From NCBI GenBank assembly GCA_022578965.1, contig MU400542.1, positions 62,001-126,000 of the forward strand: 64,000 bases of DNA. The letters run 5' to 3'. The translations under genes were made by a program, and so were the position numbers. The first letter of the stretch is position 1; the number at the start of each line of letters is the position of its first letter. The notes below the pieces were generated by a model. That model saw nothing but the letters and a program-made list of their open reading frames with translations, had not been told where the DNA came from and made no database searches. Below are positions 24,691 through 36,233 of the stretch, one piece after another. This stretch comes from Xylaria sp. FL1777. Its lineage: Eukaryota > Ascomycota > Sordariomycetes > Xylariales > Xylariaceae.

Positions 24691-27231
24691 CTACTAGTAA
24701 ACCTGTTTAATATACCTAAGAAAAATTTAACTTATAATAGCTACTAAAGGTTTATAATTAATGTTAATATAAAAAAAAAAACATAATATTGCTAATATAA
24801 AAGTTAGCACTATAAAAAGCGCTAAAAGATAACTTGTTACTTAATAGCTTTTTTAAAGCTTATAAACTTGCTTTAGCAAAAAAAATAGTAATATTATATA
24901 TTGCTAGCTTTTTATTAAAGTATTACTTAATGCAATTTAAGCAAACAAAAGTAATAGTTATACTTAAACTTAAAAAATCAGAAAAAATGAAAAAAACAGC
25001 TAAAAAGTAGCGCTTTATTATGCTTATTTGCACAGTAAAAAAAGTGCTAGAAAAAAAGCTAGATTACTATATAGCAAAAATAGCTAAACAAAAAAAGCTT
25101 ATATTAAACAACTAAATAAACAATAAACAAAACAAGTTAATAAACGTAGTTATTAAACTAGTATTAAAAATAGCAAAAAAAGCAATTAAGAAAAAAAGCA
25201 TAGCGTTTTTATTGCAGCTAAACATTATAAAAGCTTTTAATACTATTAATAAAGAAAAAATAATATATATTTTGCAATAAAAAGGCTTTTTTTTTTAAAT
25301 AGTTATATAAGTAAACTTTTTTATATTAAATTATATAATGCATTTTTGCTTTAATAAAGCAATATTTTAGCTAATAGCATTAAAAGGTAAGGTTTTTTAA
25401 AAGTTTTTACTTTTATTTTTTTTTTCTTTTATATATTTTAATACTTTATAATAATTTTGGTATATATTAAAAGCTAATAATAATTAGTTTTACTAATAAT
25501 ATTAACTTTATTATAGCAAATTTAAATATAAAGCAAAACTATAAAGCTTTAAAAGTAGCATAAAAAATATATAAAAGTTAAGCAAAATAACATAAAAGAA
25601 AGTTTATACTACAAAAAAGCAAATTAATGCATTTTTTTAGCAGCAAAACAGCGCTTATATAAATAGTACACCTTTTTAATATAATAGTATACTTAAAAAA
25701 TAGCGCAAAGTTTTTAAAAGTATAGTTTAACAAAAATATAAAATAAAAAAAATATTTAGTAAAGCTTAAAAAAAAACTAAGCATTTAGTTATATATAATA
25801 TTTAAGCTATAAAACTTAATATAAAGCAATAGCATAATAAAAGCAAAGCAAATATACGTTATAATAATGCAAAGCATTTTAGTTTATAGCATAATAACTT
25901 AGTATAAAAACTTTTAAAAAAATAAAATAAAAAGTATTGCTAATTTACTAGTAATAATTTAAAACAAGTGCTTTAAACGTATAACTAAAGCTTTTAAAAT
26001 AATTAAAATAACGCATTTAAAAACTAAAATAAAAATTCTTTTTATTAACTTATATTTTAATAGTAAAACAATAGCTTATAAATATTATATAAAAAGCTTA
26101 ATAATTAAAAAATTAATTTAAAAAGCAACAAAAAAAATTAAAACTTTTATTTAAAATATAAAAGCTTAAAAAGCTAAAAACTAAACAAAAGATAAGCTTA
26201 TAAGCAATAATAAAAGTATAGCTAAAAAAAATTTAACGCTAGCTTTAAATTTTTAACAAAAAAAATAATCAAAAAAAAAACCTTAAAATTATACTAAAAA
26301 AAAAATAAATAAGCAAATAAAGCTAAACTAAAATAAGCAGTAGCTATTTAATAATAACTAAGTAAAAACTTAATAAAAATAAAGCTTTTAAAAAATATAA
26401 CAAATTATTAAAGTATAAAATAGCTATAATAATGCAAATATATATTAAAAAAATAAAACTAAAGGCATTTTTGCATAAAAAGAAAGTTTTAGGCTTTTTT
26501 ATGCTTTTTTATAAATATGCAAAAAAAAAAAAACTTTTTAACATATAGTTTTATATTATAACTTATTAAAAAACAAAAAAAAGCAACTATAGAAAAGCTT
26601 TATACCTAAATTATTATAAACTAATAAAAATATATATTATTATTAATAACCCGCTGTGCTGCTTTGCAGCGCGGTTTTTTTACTTGTGTACCTATAGGTA
26701 AAACCGTACAAAAAGCCGGATAAAAACCCCATGCAACAATGTCCACGCCGCTACCTCGAAGTTCCTAATAAAAATATATAATTAGCTATAAAAAAGCTTA
26801 AAGCTATAAATAATATTGCAAAATAGCTCTTTGTTACTAATAAAATAGCAATATATAATAAAGCAGTTAAAATAAAAAAAGATAAAAAAAAAAAAAAAAA
26901 GGCAGAAAATAAAAAAAAAACTAGCAAAAAAAGCAAAAGCGCTTTTTTAAAGGTCTTAAAAAACAAAAAAAAAGCTTTTATGCGCTTTTTAAAAAAGCAA
27001 AAAATTTAAAAGCTTTAAAAAAAGTTTTTCTGCTTTTTAATTATTACTTTTTGTTTAGCAAGCTAGTTAATAAAAACTAGTTATTATAAAATAAAAGAAC
27101 TTTAAAGTAATAGCGTAAATATTATTGCATAAGGTTTTTATTTGGCTTTTTGTATAGTTTTATTTATAAGTACACAAGTAAAAAAACCGCGCTATAAAGC
27201 AGCACAGCAAGTTATTAATAATAATAATAAT
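24691..27231 (+). mobile_element. 5'-truncated RIP-killed LINE, copy C
   Basis: Aligns with copy A from about 11431 to 13826, starting just before the reverse transcriptase region, so it is 5'-truncated, as is usual for LINE insertions. It is flanked by AACTTTATATAA (24679-24690) and AACTCTATATAA (27232-27243), a 12-bp target duplication differing by one C/T. It carries a nested 128-bp insertion at 26637-26764; without it and its duplicated target the copy would be about 2.4 kb. Frames are broken throughout. Confidence 0.85.
26637..26764 (-). mobile_element. Nested, unmutated 128-bp LINE 3' tail
   Basis: A second insertion of the same LINE family, in reverse orientation, within copy C and reduced to the last 128 bp: TAA tail, GC hairpin, then 3' UTR. 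It is flanked by a perfect 16-bp direct repeat CTAATAAAAATATATA (26621-26636 and 26765-26780). Its sequence keeps many C and G residues (for example GGCGTGGACATTG and TTATCCGGCTTTTTG on its own strand) where the full-length copies have T and A, so it shows the pre-mutation state of the element's 3' end. Confidence 0.9.
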
Positions 27232-28537
27232 AACTCTATATAAAAAATTCTATATTTATTTTTAAATGCAAAACAATATAATTAAAAAAAAACAAAATAT
27301 TTGTTTTATTATATTTAAAAGTTTATAAATTTAAAGCGTTTGCTATAATATTAATAGTTTAGCTAAAAACTAATAAAAAAAAAGCTTAATTTAAAAGCTT
27401 AAATAAAGTATTTAGTTAAATATTAATTATTTATTATTTACTATATATAATTATTAAAAGCTAATAAAGTTATTATAACTAAAAACGTTATATTAAATAA
27501 AAATATTATTTTTTAAAAAAATATTAATTATTTAAAAAATAACTTTTTAAAAACTACTAATAAAAAGTTTAAAGCTTTATTAGCTAAAATTATTTATTAA
27601 TTTTATTTAAAAATTACTTAGCAAACTTTTATTAATTTATATAAAAATTAAAAAATATATATATTAATTAATTTTGCTAAAAAAGTAAAAAACAAAAATA
27701 TGAATAAAAATATAAATTAAAATAAAAACTTGTTATTATAAACTAATTATTTATATATTAAAGCAATTTTTGCTTTTTATTTTATTTTTTTTAAATTTTT
27801 TATTTATTATGCTTTTTTTAGCGCTATAATTAAAAAAGCTAACTAAAGAAAAAATCTTATAAAAAATACTAAATTGTTTAATTTTACTTTCAAATTTAAA
27901 GAAAGTTTTTAAATAACTTTTTTTAAAATTATAGCATATAAAAGTTATTAAAAAGCTATATTTAATGCAAAATATTTAGCAACTATAAAATTATAATATA
28001 GTATACTAATAAGTAAAACTAATAAAGCTAAATCTTTAAAAAAATCTTTAAGCTATTTTAATAATAATATTAAATTTATTAAAAACAAAAGACTTGCATT
28101 TTTTGCGTAAAGTGCTACTTATTATGCTTTACTTAAATCTATTTTAAAAGTGCTATTATTTGCGCTTTTACTAAGTATTACTATTTATGCTTTAACTAAA
28201 TTTATTTTAAAAGGATTATTACTTGCACTTTTATTAAGTACTGCGTTTAATACTTTAATTTATTTTATTTTAAAAAATGCTTTAGCACTTTAAAAGTTAA
28301 ATTTTATAAAGCTGCTTTAAACTAAATTTAAAATTTATTGTTAAAACTTTTTTTTACTTTTAAAGTAGCATAAAGATTTTAGTATTTATTTTATAAGCAA
28401 ATAATTTAAGCAAGCTAAAAAGTTATACTTTTAAAGCTATAAAAAAATAAATATTTAAAAAGAAGTTAATATATATATTGTTTATAAAAGATTAACTTTA
28501 AATTATATATAAATATATATTTATAAGTTTAATAAGT
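27232..28537. other. RIP-degraded AT-rich DNA with a minisatellite, no gene
   Basis: Spacer between LINE copies C and B. Apart from the 63-bp tandem repeat at about 28087-28275 I see no structure or gene. Confidence 0.6.
28087..28275. repeat. 63-bp minisatellite, three units
   Basis: Three consecutive 63-bp units (about 28087-28149, 28150-28212, 28213-28275), each ending ATTTATTTTAAAA or a close variant and containing a TTTATGCTTTAACTAA-like core. Unit length is divisible by three, so it could be what is left of a repeated protein segment of 21 residues, but the frames are now broken or low-complexity. Confidence 0.75.
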
Positions 28538-28551
28538 ATAGCTTTTATTAA

Positions 28552-31500
28552 GAGCTTTTTTGAATTCTTTATATTTAACTATAACTTTATAAGTTTAAGC
28601 TTAATTATTAAATAATTAAGATTGCTAAAATTAGCGTAGCAATTTTTACTTACTAAATAAGTTATATTTTATTTACGGAGTGCAAACATAACAAAAAACA
28701 AAAAAATAATATTAAACGATTTATTTGTTAAAAATGCAACTAATGTGCTATTAAAACTTATTAGTAATATAACTATAATGCAGTAGCGTTTTAACAGAAA
28801 ACATAAAGCTAATAAATTTTTTAGTATGTAAAAAATAATCAATAGAATTATAAAACTAGTACTATAGCTATTAACGGAAAAAAAAATAACAGAAAGAATT
28901 TCTTTTTAAAAAAATGCAAAAAAAGCGCAAATTATATATAAATTAAAAAAAGCCTAAAAAAGCTAGCAAAATACAAAGCTTAATAATAAAAACAACTTTA
29001 ATATATTTATAACTTATTATAATTTAAATGCTACTATAAAAGCTAACTAAAAAAGCGTTAAAAATACTATTTAAAAGCTTTTTTAATAAACTTTATTAAA
29101 TGTATACACGCTAAAATTTTAAGCATAAATAGCAGTTTTATAGCTAGCCTATAATAATAAAGCAGTACTATTTAAAAAAAACAAAAAAGTGCTAATTAAA
29201 ATTAAAAAATAAGCTAACAATCTTAAAAATAAAACACTAGCTAATATTATTAAAGCAATAAATATAGCGCTTATAAGTAGCAATATAATTACTGCTAAAA
29301 AATTATATAGCAAAAACATAATAATTACTTTTAAAAAAGCAGTACTTTAAAAAACTAAAAAAAAGAAGTAAATTATAAAAGCTTTTAAAAAAAAATTAAA
29401 AATATAACAAAAAAAAGCAGCGCTAATAATAAAAAGTATTTTAATAAAACATATTAAAGTAATATACTTAAACAAAAATTTACTATAGCTATTATATAAT
29501 AAACATTTTAAAGTTATAAAGTATAAAAAAATGCTATTTAAAAATATAAAAGCTAAATTTGCGTTAATATTATTATATATAAACAATATTATAGTAATTA
29601 AAACAATATGCAAAAATAGCTTTTTATAAAAAGCTTAACTGTTTAACTGCAAACTTTTTGTTATAAAGCTTAAAGTTATATAATGCTTTAATTACTATAA
29701 ATATAAACATATAATTAAATATTGCTACAAAAATTTAAAATATAACTATTATTTAGCTTTAAAGCATTAAAAAAATAAAAAAAGCTACTTAATAAAAACA
29801 TAAAAAGTAAAGCAAAAATGCATAAACTACAAAAAAGCGTATATAGTATAAAATAAAGCTTATTAAAAAAAAGTTAAACAAAAAAACAAAGCAAAAGCAA
29901 TATATATATTATAATTTAAAAGCTTTTAAAGTGCTAAAAAAGCAGCAGTAATAAGCAAAAAAGTAAATAAAAATAAGTTAAAAATATTAATAGCATTAGT
30001 ATTTATAAAACTAAATAAAAAAAAGTTACTAACGAAAAAATAGCAAACTAGCAATATAAGCAAAAATTTATTTTTATTAATTTAATAATATATAATATTG
30101 CTTTTTAAAACATTATAAAATTTAAAAGTAATATAATATATATGTTATAAAATAACAGCTTTAATTATATAATAGTTTAAAAGCTAATAATTAATAAATA
30201 TAGCAATATATATTACTTTAATAATAATAGCTACTAAATTATTTAATTAAAAAGTAAAGCTATGCTATATATAAACAAAAAAATTGCAATAAAAACGCTA
30301 GTAAAAAACGCTAATAAAAACTAAGCAAAAGTTATAATAAGCAATAATAACTTAATAATAACTTTATAGTTAATATATTTACTAAATTAAAAAAAAACAG
30401 TTTAGCATAATTTAATTTACAAAATATATAAAGCAAGCAAGCTAAAAAAATGCTATATATTTATAAGTAATTTTAACTTTTATTATTTATTATAAAACTT
30501 AAAAAGCAAAAAAAGCTAAAAAGCAAATAAACTGCTTAAGTTTACTATATAATAAGATTTTACGTTAGCTATTTTTGAAAAAAAAGTAATTAAAACAAAG
30601 CATAAATAAAAAAGCTTAATAATAAACTTAATATAAATGTTTAGCAATTTAGTTATTATTTACTAAAAGGACTTAAAATAGCTAAGTTTTAATTATAAAG
30701 CATTAAAAGTTATAATTAACTTAAAAGTAGCTTTATAAAAATATTTAAAAAAAGCAAAAAAATAAAACTAGCTTAAATTAAATAAAAATAAAGCAGCTAT
30801 AAAAATAAAAGCTATTATTATAAAAACGCATATATTATATATATTTAGTAAATTAAATAATACTTTTAACTTTTTAATTTAATAACTAATAAAAATAATA
30901 AATAAAATAATGCTTAAAAAAACTATAAAAAAAAACATTAAGTATTATTTTAGTAATTTTTAAAAGTAATTAAAACAAAAAAAAAAGCAAAACAAGCATA
31001 CTGCAAATTTTAAAGCAAAAAAACTAAAGTAGCGTAGTAAGCCTTTAAAAAAAAAAAAAAGCTTTTAGTAATAAAGTAAAAAAAGCATAAAAACGCAGCT
31101 AAAAATAAGCATTTATAAAAGCATTTAAAAATTTTAATTTATTATAAAGCTTAGCTAAATAAGCAAAGTTTACTTATAAGCTAGCTTTAAAAATTACTAT
31201 AATTTTATTACTAAAACAAATAAAAAATAAGCTGCTTTTTATTAATACTTTAAAAAAAAAATAGCTTTACTAATAAAACGCTTTTTTTTTATATTATTAG
31301 TAAACTTATTTAATATACTTAAAAAAAACTTAACTTATAATAATTATTAAAAGTTTATAATTAACGTTAATATAAAAAAAAAAACATAATATTGTTAATA
31401 TAAAAGTTAGTATTATAAAAAGCATTAAAAAATAACGTATTATTTAATAGCTTTTTTAAAGCTTATAAACTTACTTTAGTAAAAAAAATAGCAATACTAT

Positions 31501-33686
31501 ATATTGCTAGCTTTTTACTAAAGTATTACTTAATGTAATTTAAGTAAACAAAAATAGTAGTTATATTTAAACTTAAAAAGTTAAAAAAAACTAAAAAAAT
31601 AGTTAAAAAGTAATGCTTTATTATGTTTATTTATATAGTAAAAAAAATACTAAAAAAAAAGCGATATTACTGCATAATAAAAGTAACTAAATAAAAAGGT
31701 TTTTTGTTAAATAATTAAATAAACAATAAATAAAATAAATTAATAAATATAACTATTAAACTAGTATTAAAAATAGCAAAAAAAGCAATTAGTAAAAAAA
31801 GCATAGCATTTTTATTGCAGCTAAACATTATAAAAGCTTTTAATACTATTAATAAAAAAAAAATAATATATATTTTGCAACAAAAAAGCTTTTTTTTTAA
31901 ATAGTTATATAAATAAACTTTTTTATATTAAACTATATAATACGTTTTTGCTTTAATAAAGCAGTATTTTAGCTAATAGCGCTAAAAGCTAAAGTTTTTT
32001 AAAAGTTTTTATTTTTATTTTTATTTTTTTTTTATATATTTTAATATTTTATAATAACTTTGTTATGCATTAAAAGCTAATAATAGTTAGTTTTATTAAT
32101 AATACTAATTTTATTATAGCAAATTTAAATATAAAACAAAACTGCAAAGCTTTAAAAATAGCATAAAAAACATATAAAAACTAAGCAAAATAACATAAAA
32201 TAAAGTTTATATTGCAAAAAAACAAATTAATATATTTTTTTAGCAATAAAATAACGCTTATATAAATAGTATATTTTTTTAATATAATAATATATTTAAA
32301 AAATAACGCAAAGTTTTTAAAAGTATAGTTTAATAAAAATATAAAATAAAAAAAATATTTAATAAAGCTTAAAAAAAAACTAAACATTTAGTTATATATA
32401 ATAATTAAGCTATAAAACTTTATATAAAGCAATAGCATAATAAAAATAAAGCAAATATATATTATAATAATATAAAGCATTTTAGCTTATAACGTAATAA
32501 CTTAATATAAAAACTTTAAAAAAAATAAAGCAAAAAGTATTGCTAATTTATTAATAGTAATTTAAAACAAGTGCTTTAAATGTATAACTAAAGCTTTTAA
32601 AACAACTAAAATAAAGCATTTAAAAACTAAAATAAAAATCTTTTTTATTAATTTATATTTTAATAATAAAACAGTAGCTTATAAATATTACATAAAAAGC
32701 TTAGCAATTAAAAAATTAATCTAAAAAACAACAAAAAATATTAAAACTTTTATTTAAAATATAAAAGCTTAAAAAGCTAAAAACTAAACAAAAAGCAAGC
32801 TTATAAGTAATAACAAAAGTATAGCTAAAAAAAATCTAATATTAGCTTTAAACTTTTAGCAAAAAAAGTAATTAAAAAAAAAAAAACTTAAAATTGCATT
32901 AAAAAAAAATAAATAAGCAAATAAAGCTAAACTAAAATAAATAATAACTATTTAAAAATAGCTAAACAAAAGCTTAATAAAAATAAAGCTTTTAAAAAAT
33001 ATAACAAATTATTAAAGCATAAAGCAGCTATAATAATATAAATGTGCATTAAAAAAATAAAGCTAAAAGCGTTTTTGCATAAAAAAAAAGTTTTAAGCTT
33101 TTTTATGCTTTTTTGCAAATGCGCAAAAAGAAAAAAAACTTTTTAGCATATAGTTTTACGTTATAATTTGCTAAAAAACAAAAAAAAGCAGCTATAAAAA
33201 AGCTTTATAGCTAAGCTACAATAAATTAATAAAAACTTATAACTAGCTATAAAAAAGCTTAAAGCTATAAATAATATTACAAAATAGCTATTTGCTACTA
33301 ATAAAATAGCAATATATAATAAAGCAGTTAAAATAAAAAGAAATAAAAAAAAAAAAAAAAAGCAAAAAATAAAGAAAAAACTAGCAAAAAAAGCAAAAGC
33401 ACTTTTTTAAAGGTTTTAAAAAACAAAAAAAAAGCTTTTATACGTTTCTTAAAAAAGCAAAAAGTTTAAAAGCTTTAAAAAAAGTTTTTCTGCTTTTTAA
33501 CTATTACTTTTTGTTTAGTAAGCTAGTTAATAAAAACTAGTTATTATAAAGTAAAAGAACTTTAAAATAGCAGCATAAATATTATTACATAAGGTTTTTA
33601 TTTGGCTTTTTATACGGTTTTACTTATAAGTACACAAGTAAAAAAACTACGCTATAAAGCAACATAGCAGGTTATTAATAATAAGA
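28552..33686 (+). mobile_element. Full-length RIP-killed LINE, copy B
   Basis: Collinear with copy A over its whole length (5,135 bp), same 5' start (GAGCTTTTTTGAATTC) and the same 3' hairpin and TAA-rich tail. It is bounded by a perfect 14-bp target duplication ATAGCTTTTATTAA (28538-28551 and 33687-33700), which fixes both ends. The endonuclease, reverse transcriptase and C-terminal knuckle remnants lie at the positions expected from copy A. Every coding frame is destroyed by TAA/TAG. Confidence 0.9.
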
Positions 33687-33700
33687 ATAGCTTTTATTAA

Positions 33701-35232
33701 AAATATAAAATTAAATTTATTGTTTAAAAAAACTAATAGTTAACTAATAAAAAAAAATACTTATATATTTCTTTTTGTAAGCAGATTATTTTAAATTTTT
33801 ATAGCTATTATAGCTAAGTTTAATTTTAAATTAAAACAATATAATATAATAAATGCTTTTATTAATGCAAAACTAAATAAAAAAATTTATATATATATGC
33901 TTTTAAGCTATTATAAATTATAAACTTTTTTTAAACTTTTTTAAGCATTATATAGCTTTTAAAAATTACTGCTTTTTTAGTAGCAAAAATTAACTTAATT
34001 TTTAAAATTTATAAGCTATTAAATAGTTTTTTATAAGTTATATTATTATATTAAACAAAAGGTTTTTATTTTTATATATATAAATAATATTGTTTTAGCT
34101 TATTAAAAAATTAAAAAAGCTATTATTTAATAAATAATTTTTAAATTAAAGCGTTATTATTAAATAATTAATAAAAATAACTTTTTATAGTTTTTTAGCA
34201 TAAAAATTATTTAAAATTATAAAAAAGGCTTAATTTAGTTATTATAGTTTTTATATATTAAAAAAATTATTAAGCTTAAAAATAAATTTATTTTTAAAGC
34301 TTATATTTTAATAAAAGCAAAAAAATTTAATTTTTATAATAAACTAGCTATATAATCAAAGATTTATTATTACTAAAAAAAATAAGTTTAATTATATATA
34401 ATGCTATAATTATTTAATTTAATATTACTTTTAAAGCATTTTAATTATTCTAATTTAATTTAAACTTTAAACTAAAATATTATAAATTTGCTAATTAATT
34501 ATTGTTTTACTTTAAAACTACTTAATATTATATGTTTTAATTTAAAAATAAAAATAAGTTTATTATTATAAATAATTTTTTTTTTATTAATAATACTTTT
34601 AATTATAAAAGTTTGCAAGCTTATATAATAAAATTATTTAGTAAAATTATTAAATAAAAAGCTAATAAGCAAAATATAGTAATAATATTTATAATTAAAG
34701 CTAAACTTTTAACATTTATTTAAGCTTTTAAAAAAGCAATATTTATTAGCTAATTAATTAAAAAATTAAAAATTATATTAAACAAGTAATAAATTTAAAT
34801 TTAATATAATAATTAATAAATAATTAAACTAATTATAAAAAACATTATTATATTATAAATAAAGCTATAATATATAAATATTTATAATTATTAGCTATAA
34901 TAAAAAGTTTTTAATAAAACTTTTAAAGTTAAATATATTTTTACTATTAATATAATTATTAATAGTTTAATAAAAGCACTTTTTAAAAACAAATAAAATA
35001 TTTTTTTAAAATAGCTTAACTTTAGAAATATTAAAAATATCTAAAAATACTAAACGCTTAAAAAAATACTAAAAGAAAAATAAAAAATACTTAAAAACTC
35101 ACTAAAAAAAAAGGTTAAATATATAAATAACTAAATAAATATAACAAGTTTTTTTAGCTAAATATAACTACTAAAGTTAAAACAAAATATGTTTATAAAA
35201 ATTATTCCTTAAAAAGTGCTTTTTAAAAAAGT
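33701..35232. other. RIP-degraded AT-rich DNA, no gene
   Basis: About 1.5 kb of AT-rich sequence without recognisable gene, RNA or repeat end. Confidence 0.6.
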
Positions 35233-35432
35233 ATATTAAATATAAAAGATTATATTTTAAGCTAAAATTATTTAGCTAATAAATATTTAAAAATAAACCT
35301 ATATTAAAAAAACAAAGGCCTTTATATAAAACCTGTATAGTTAACTAGTTATATTTATATAATAAAAATAATATGCAATTAATATAATTAATAAACTTAA
35401 TATTATATGCCATTACTTATATTTAATAATTA
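35233..35432. repeat. Short element with inverted ends, copy 2
   Basis: Direct copy of 21998-22200, slightly more mutated: GGGCCCTTATATAAAACC in copy 1 reads AGGCCTTTATATAAAACC here. The right end TTATATTTAATAATTA is intact; the left end is partly lost. Confidence 0.65.
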
Positions 35433-35623
35433 AGGGATATATTAACTTTAATTAATAAATAAAGCAATAAATTAGCTATTTTTAAAATAGTGGTTTTTAT
35501 AGCTATAAATTACTTTATAACGCTAGTTTTAATGTTACTATTAATAATAATATATATAAATTTAGCTTTTATATTAAAAAACTAGTTTATTTAAAAGATT
35601 AATAATAAGTGTATTATTTACTT
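35433..35623. other. AT-rich spacer
   Basis: Short AT-rich stretch between the short element and the second TIR transposon; nothing recognised. Confidence 0.5.
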
Positions 35624-35717
35624 TAATGTGGTTTATATATAAGCAGCACATTTAAGTAAATAGCGCACTTTTTTTAAACTTTTAAGTTTAATTATTAATA
35701 ACTTTATAATTAAAGCA

Positions 35718-36233
35718 TATAACGGACCTATTATACATTAATATAACAAGTTTACCCTTAGGGTTTTAATTTGCAGGTAACAATAAAATCCTTAACAGTA
35801 GTCCGTTAAGGAAGTTTTTAGAGTACTTTTATTACTATGTATTAATAAAGGTCTTAAAGAATTAAAAGTAATAAATGTATTAATGCTTAGCAGTTATAAA
35901 AAATTAATAGCTAAAAAACTAAAACTAAATAAATAACTAAATATAAAAAGTGCATAATTATATAAACAAAAAAAACAGTAGTAATAATTTATAAACATTG
36001 CTTTTTTTAATAAACTTAACGCTATATTATTTTAAGTTTAAAGCTTAATAAACTTAACGCTTAAGTTTATTAAGTTTAAAGCTTAATAAACTTAACGCTT
36101 AAGTTTATTAAGTTTATGCATTAAACTTTTATAATAGTTTAAATATATATTTTTTTAATAAATAGGACTTTTTTTGCGCATACTTTTTTTATACTTAGCT
36201 TTTTAACCGGCTTAATTAGCTTATTTTATAATA
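35718..36233 (-). repeat. 3' LTR
   Basis: 516-bp LTR, direct repeat of 42899-43414. It contains two 38-bp tandem units (36043-36080, 36081-36118), each almost self-complementary (CTTAATAAACTTAACGC... TTATTAAG). It is less mutated than its partner (for example ACGGACCTATTATA against ACAAACTTATTATA). Confidence 0.85.

Noticed and set aside
28087..28275. CRISPR-like array
   Set aside because: Units are contiguous without unique spacers and the genome is eukaryotic; it is a minisatellite.
36009..36118. Telomere or centromere repeat
   Set aside because: The AT-rich dyad units are confined to the LTRs of one retrotransposon family and are not a long array.
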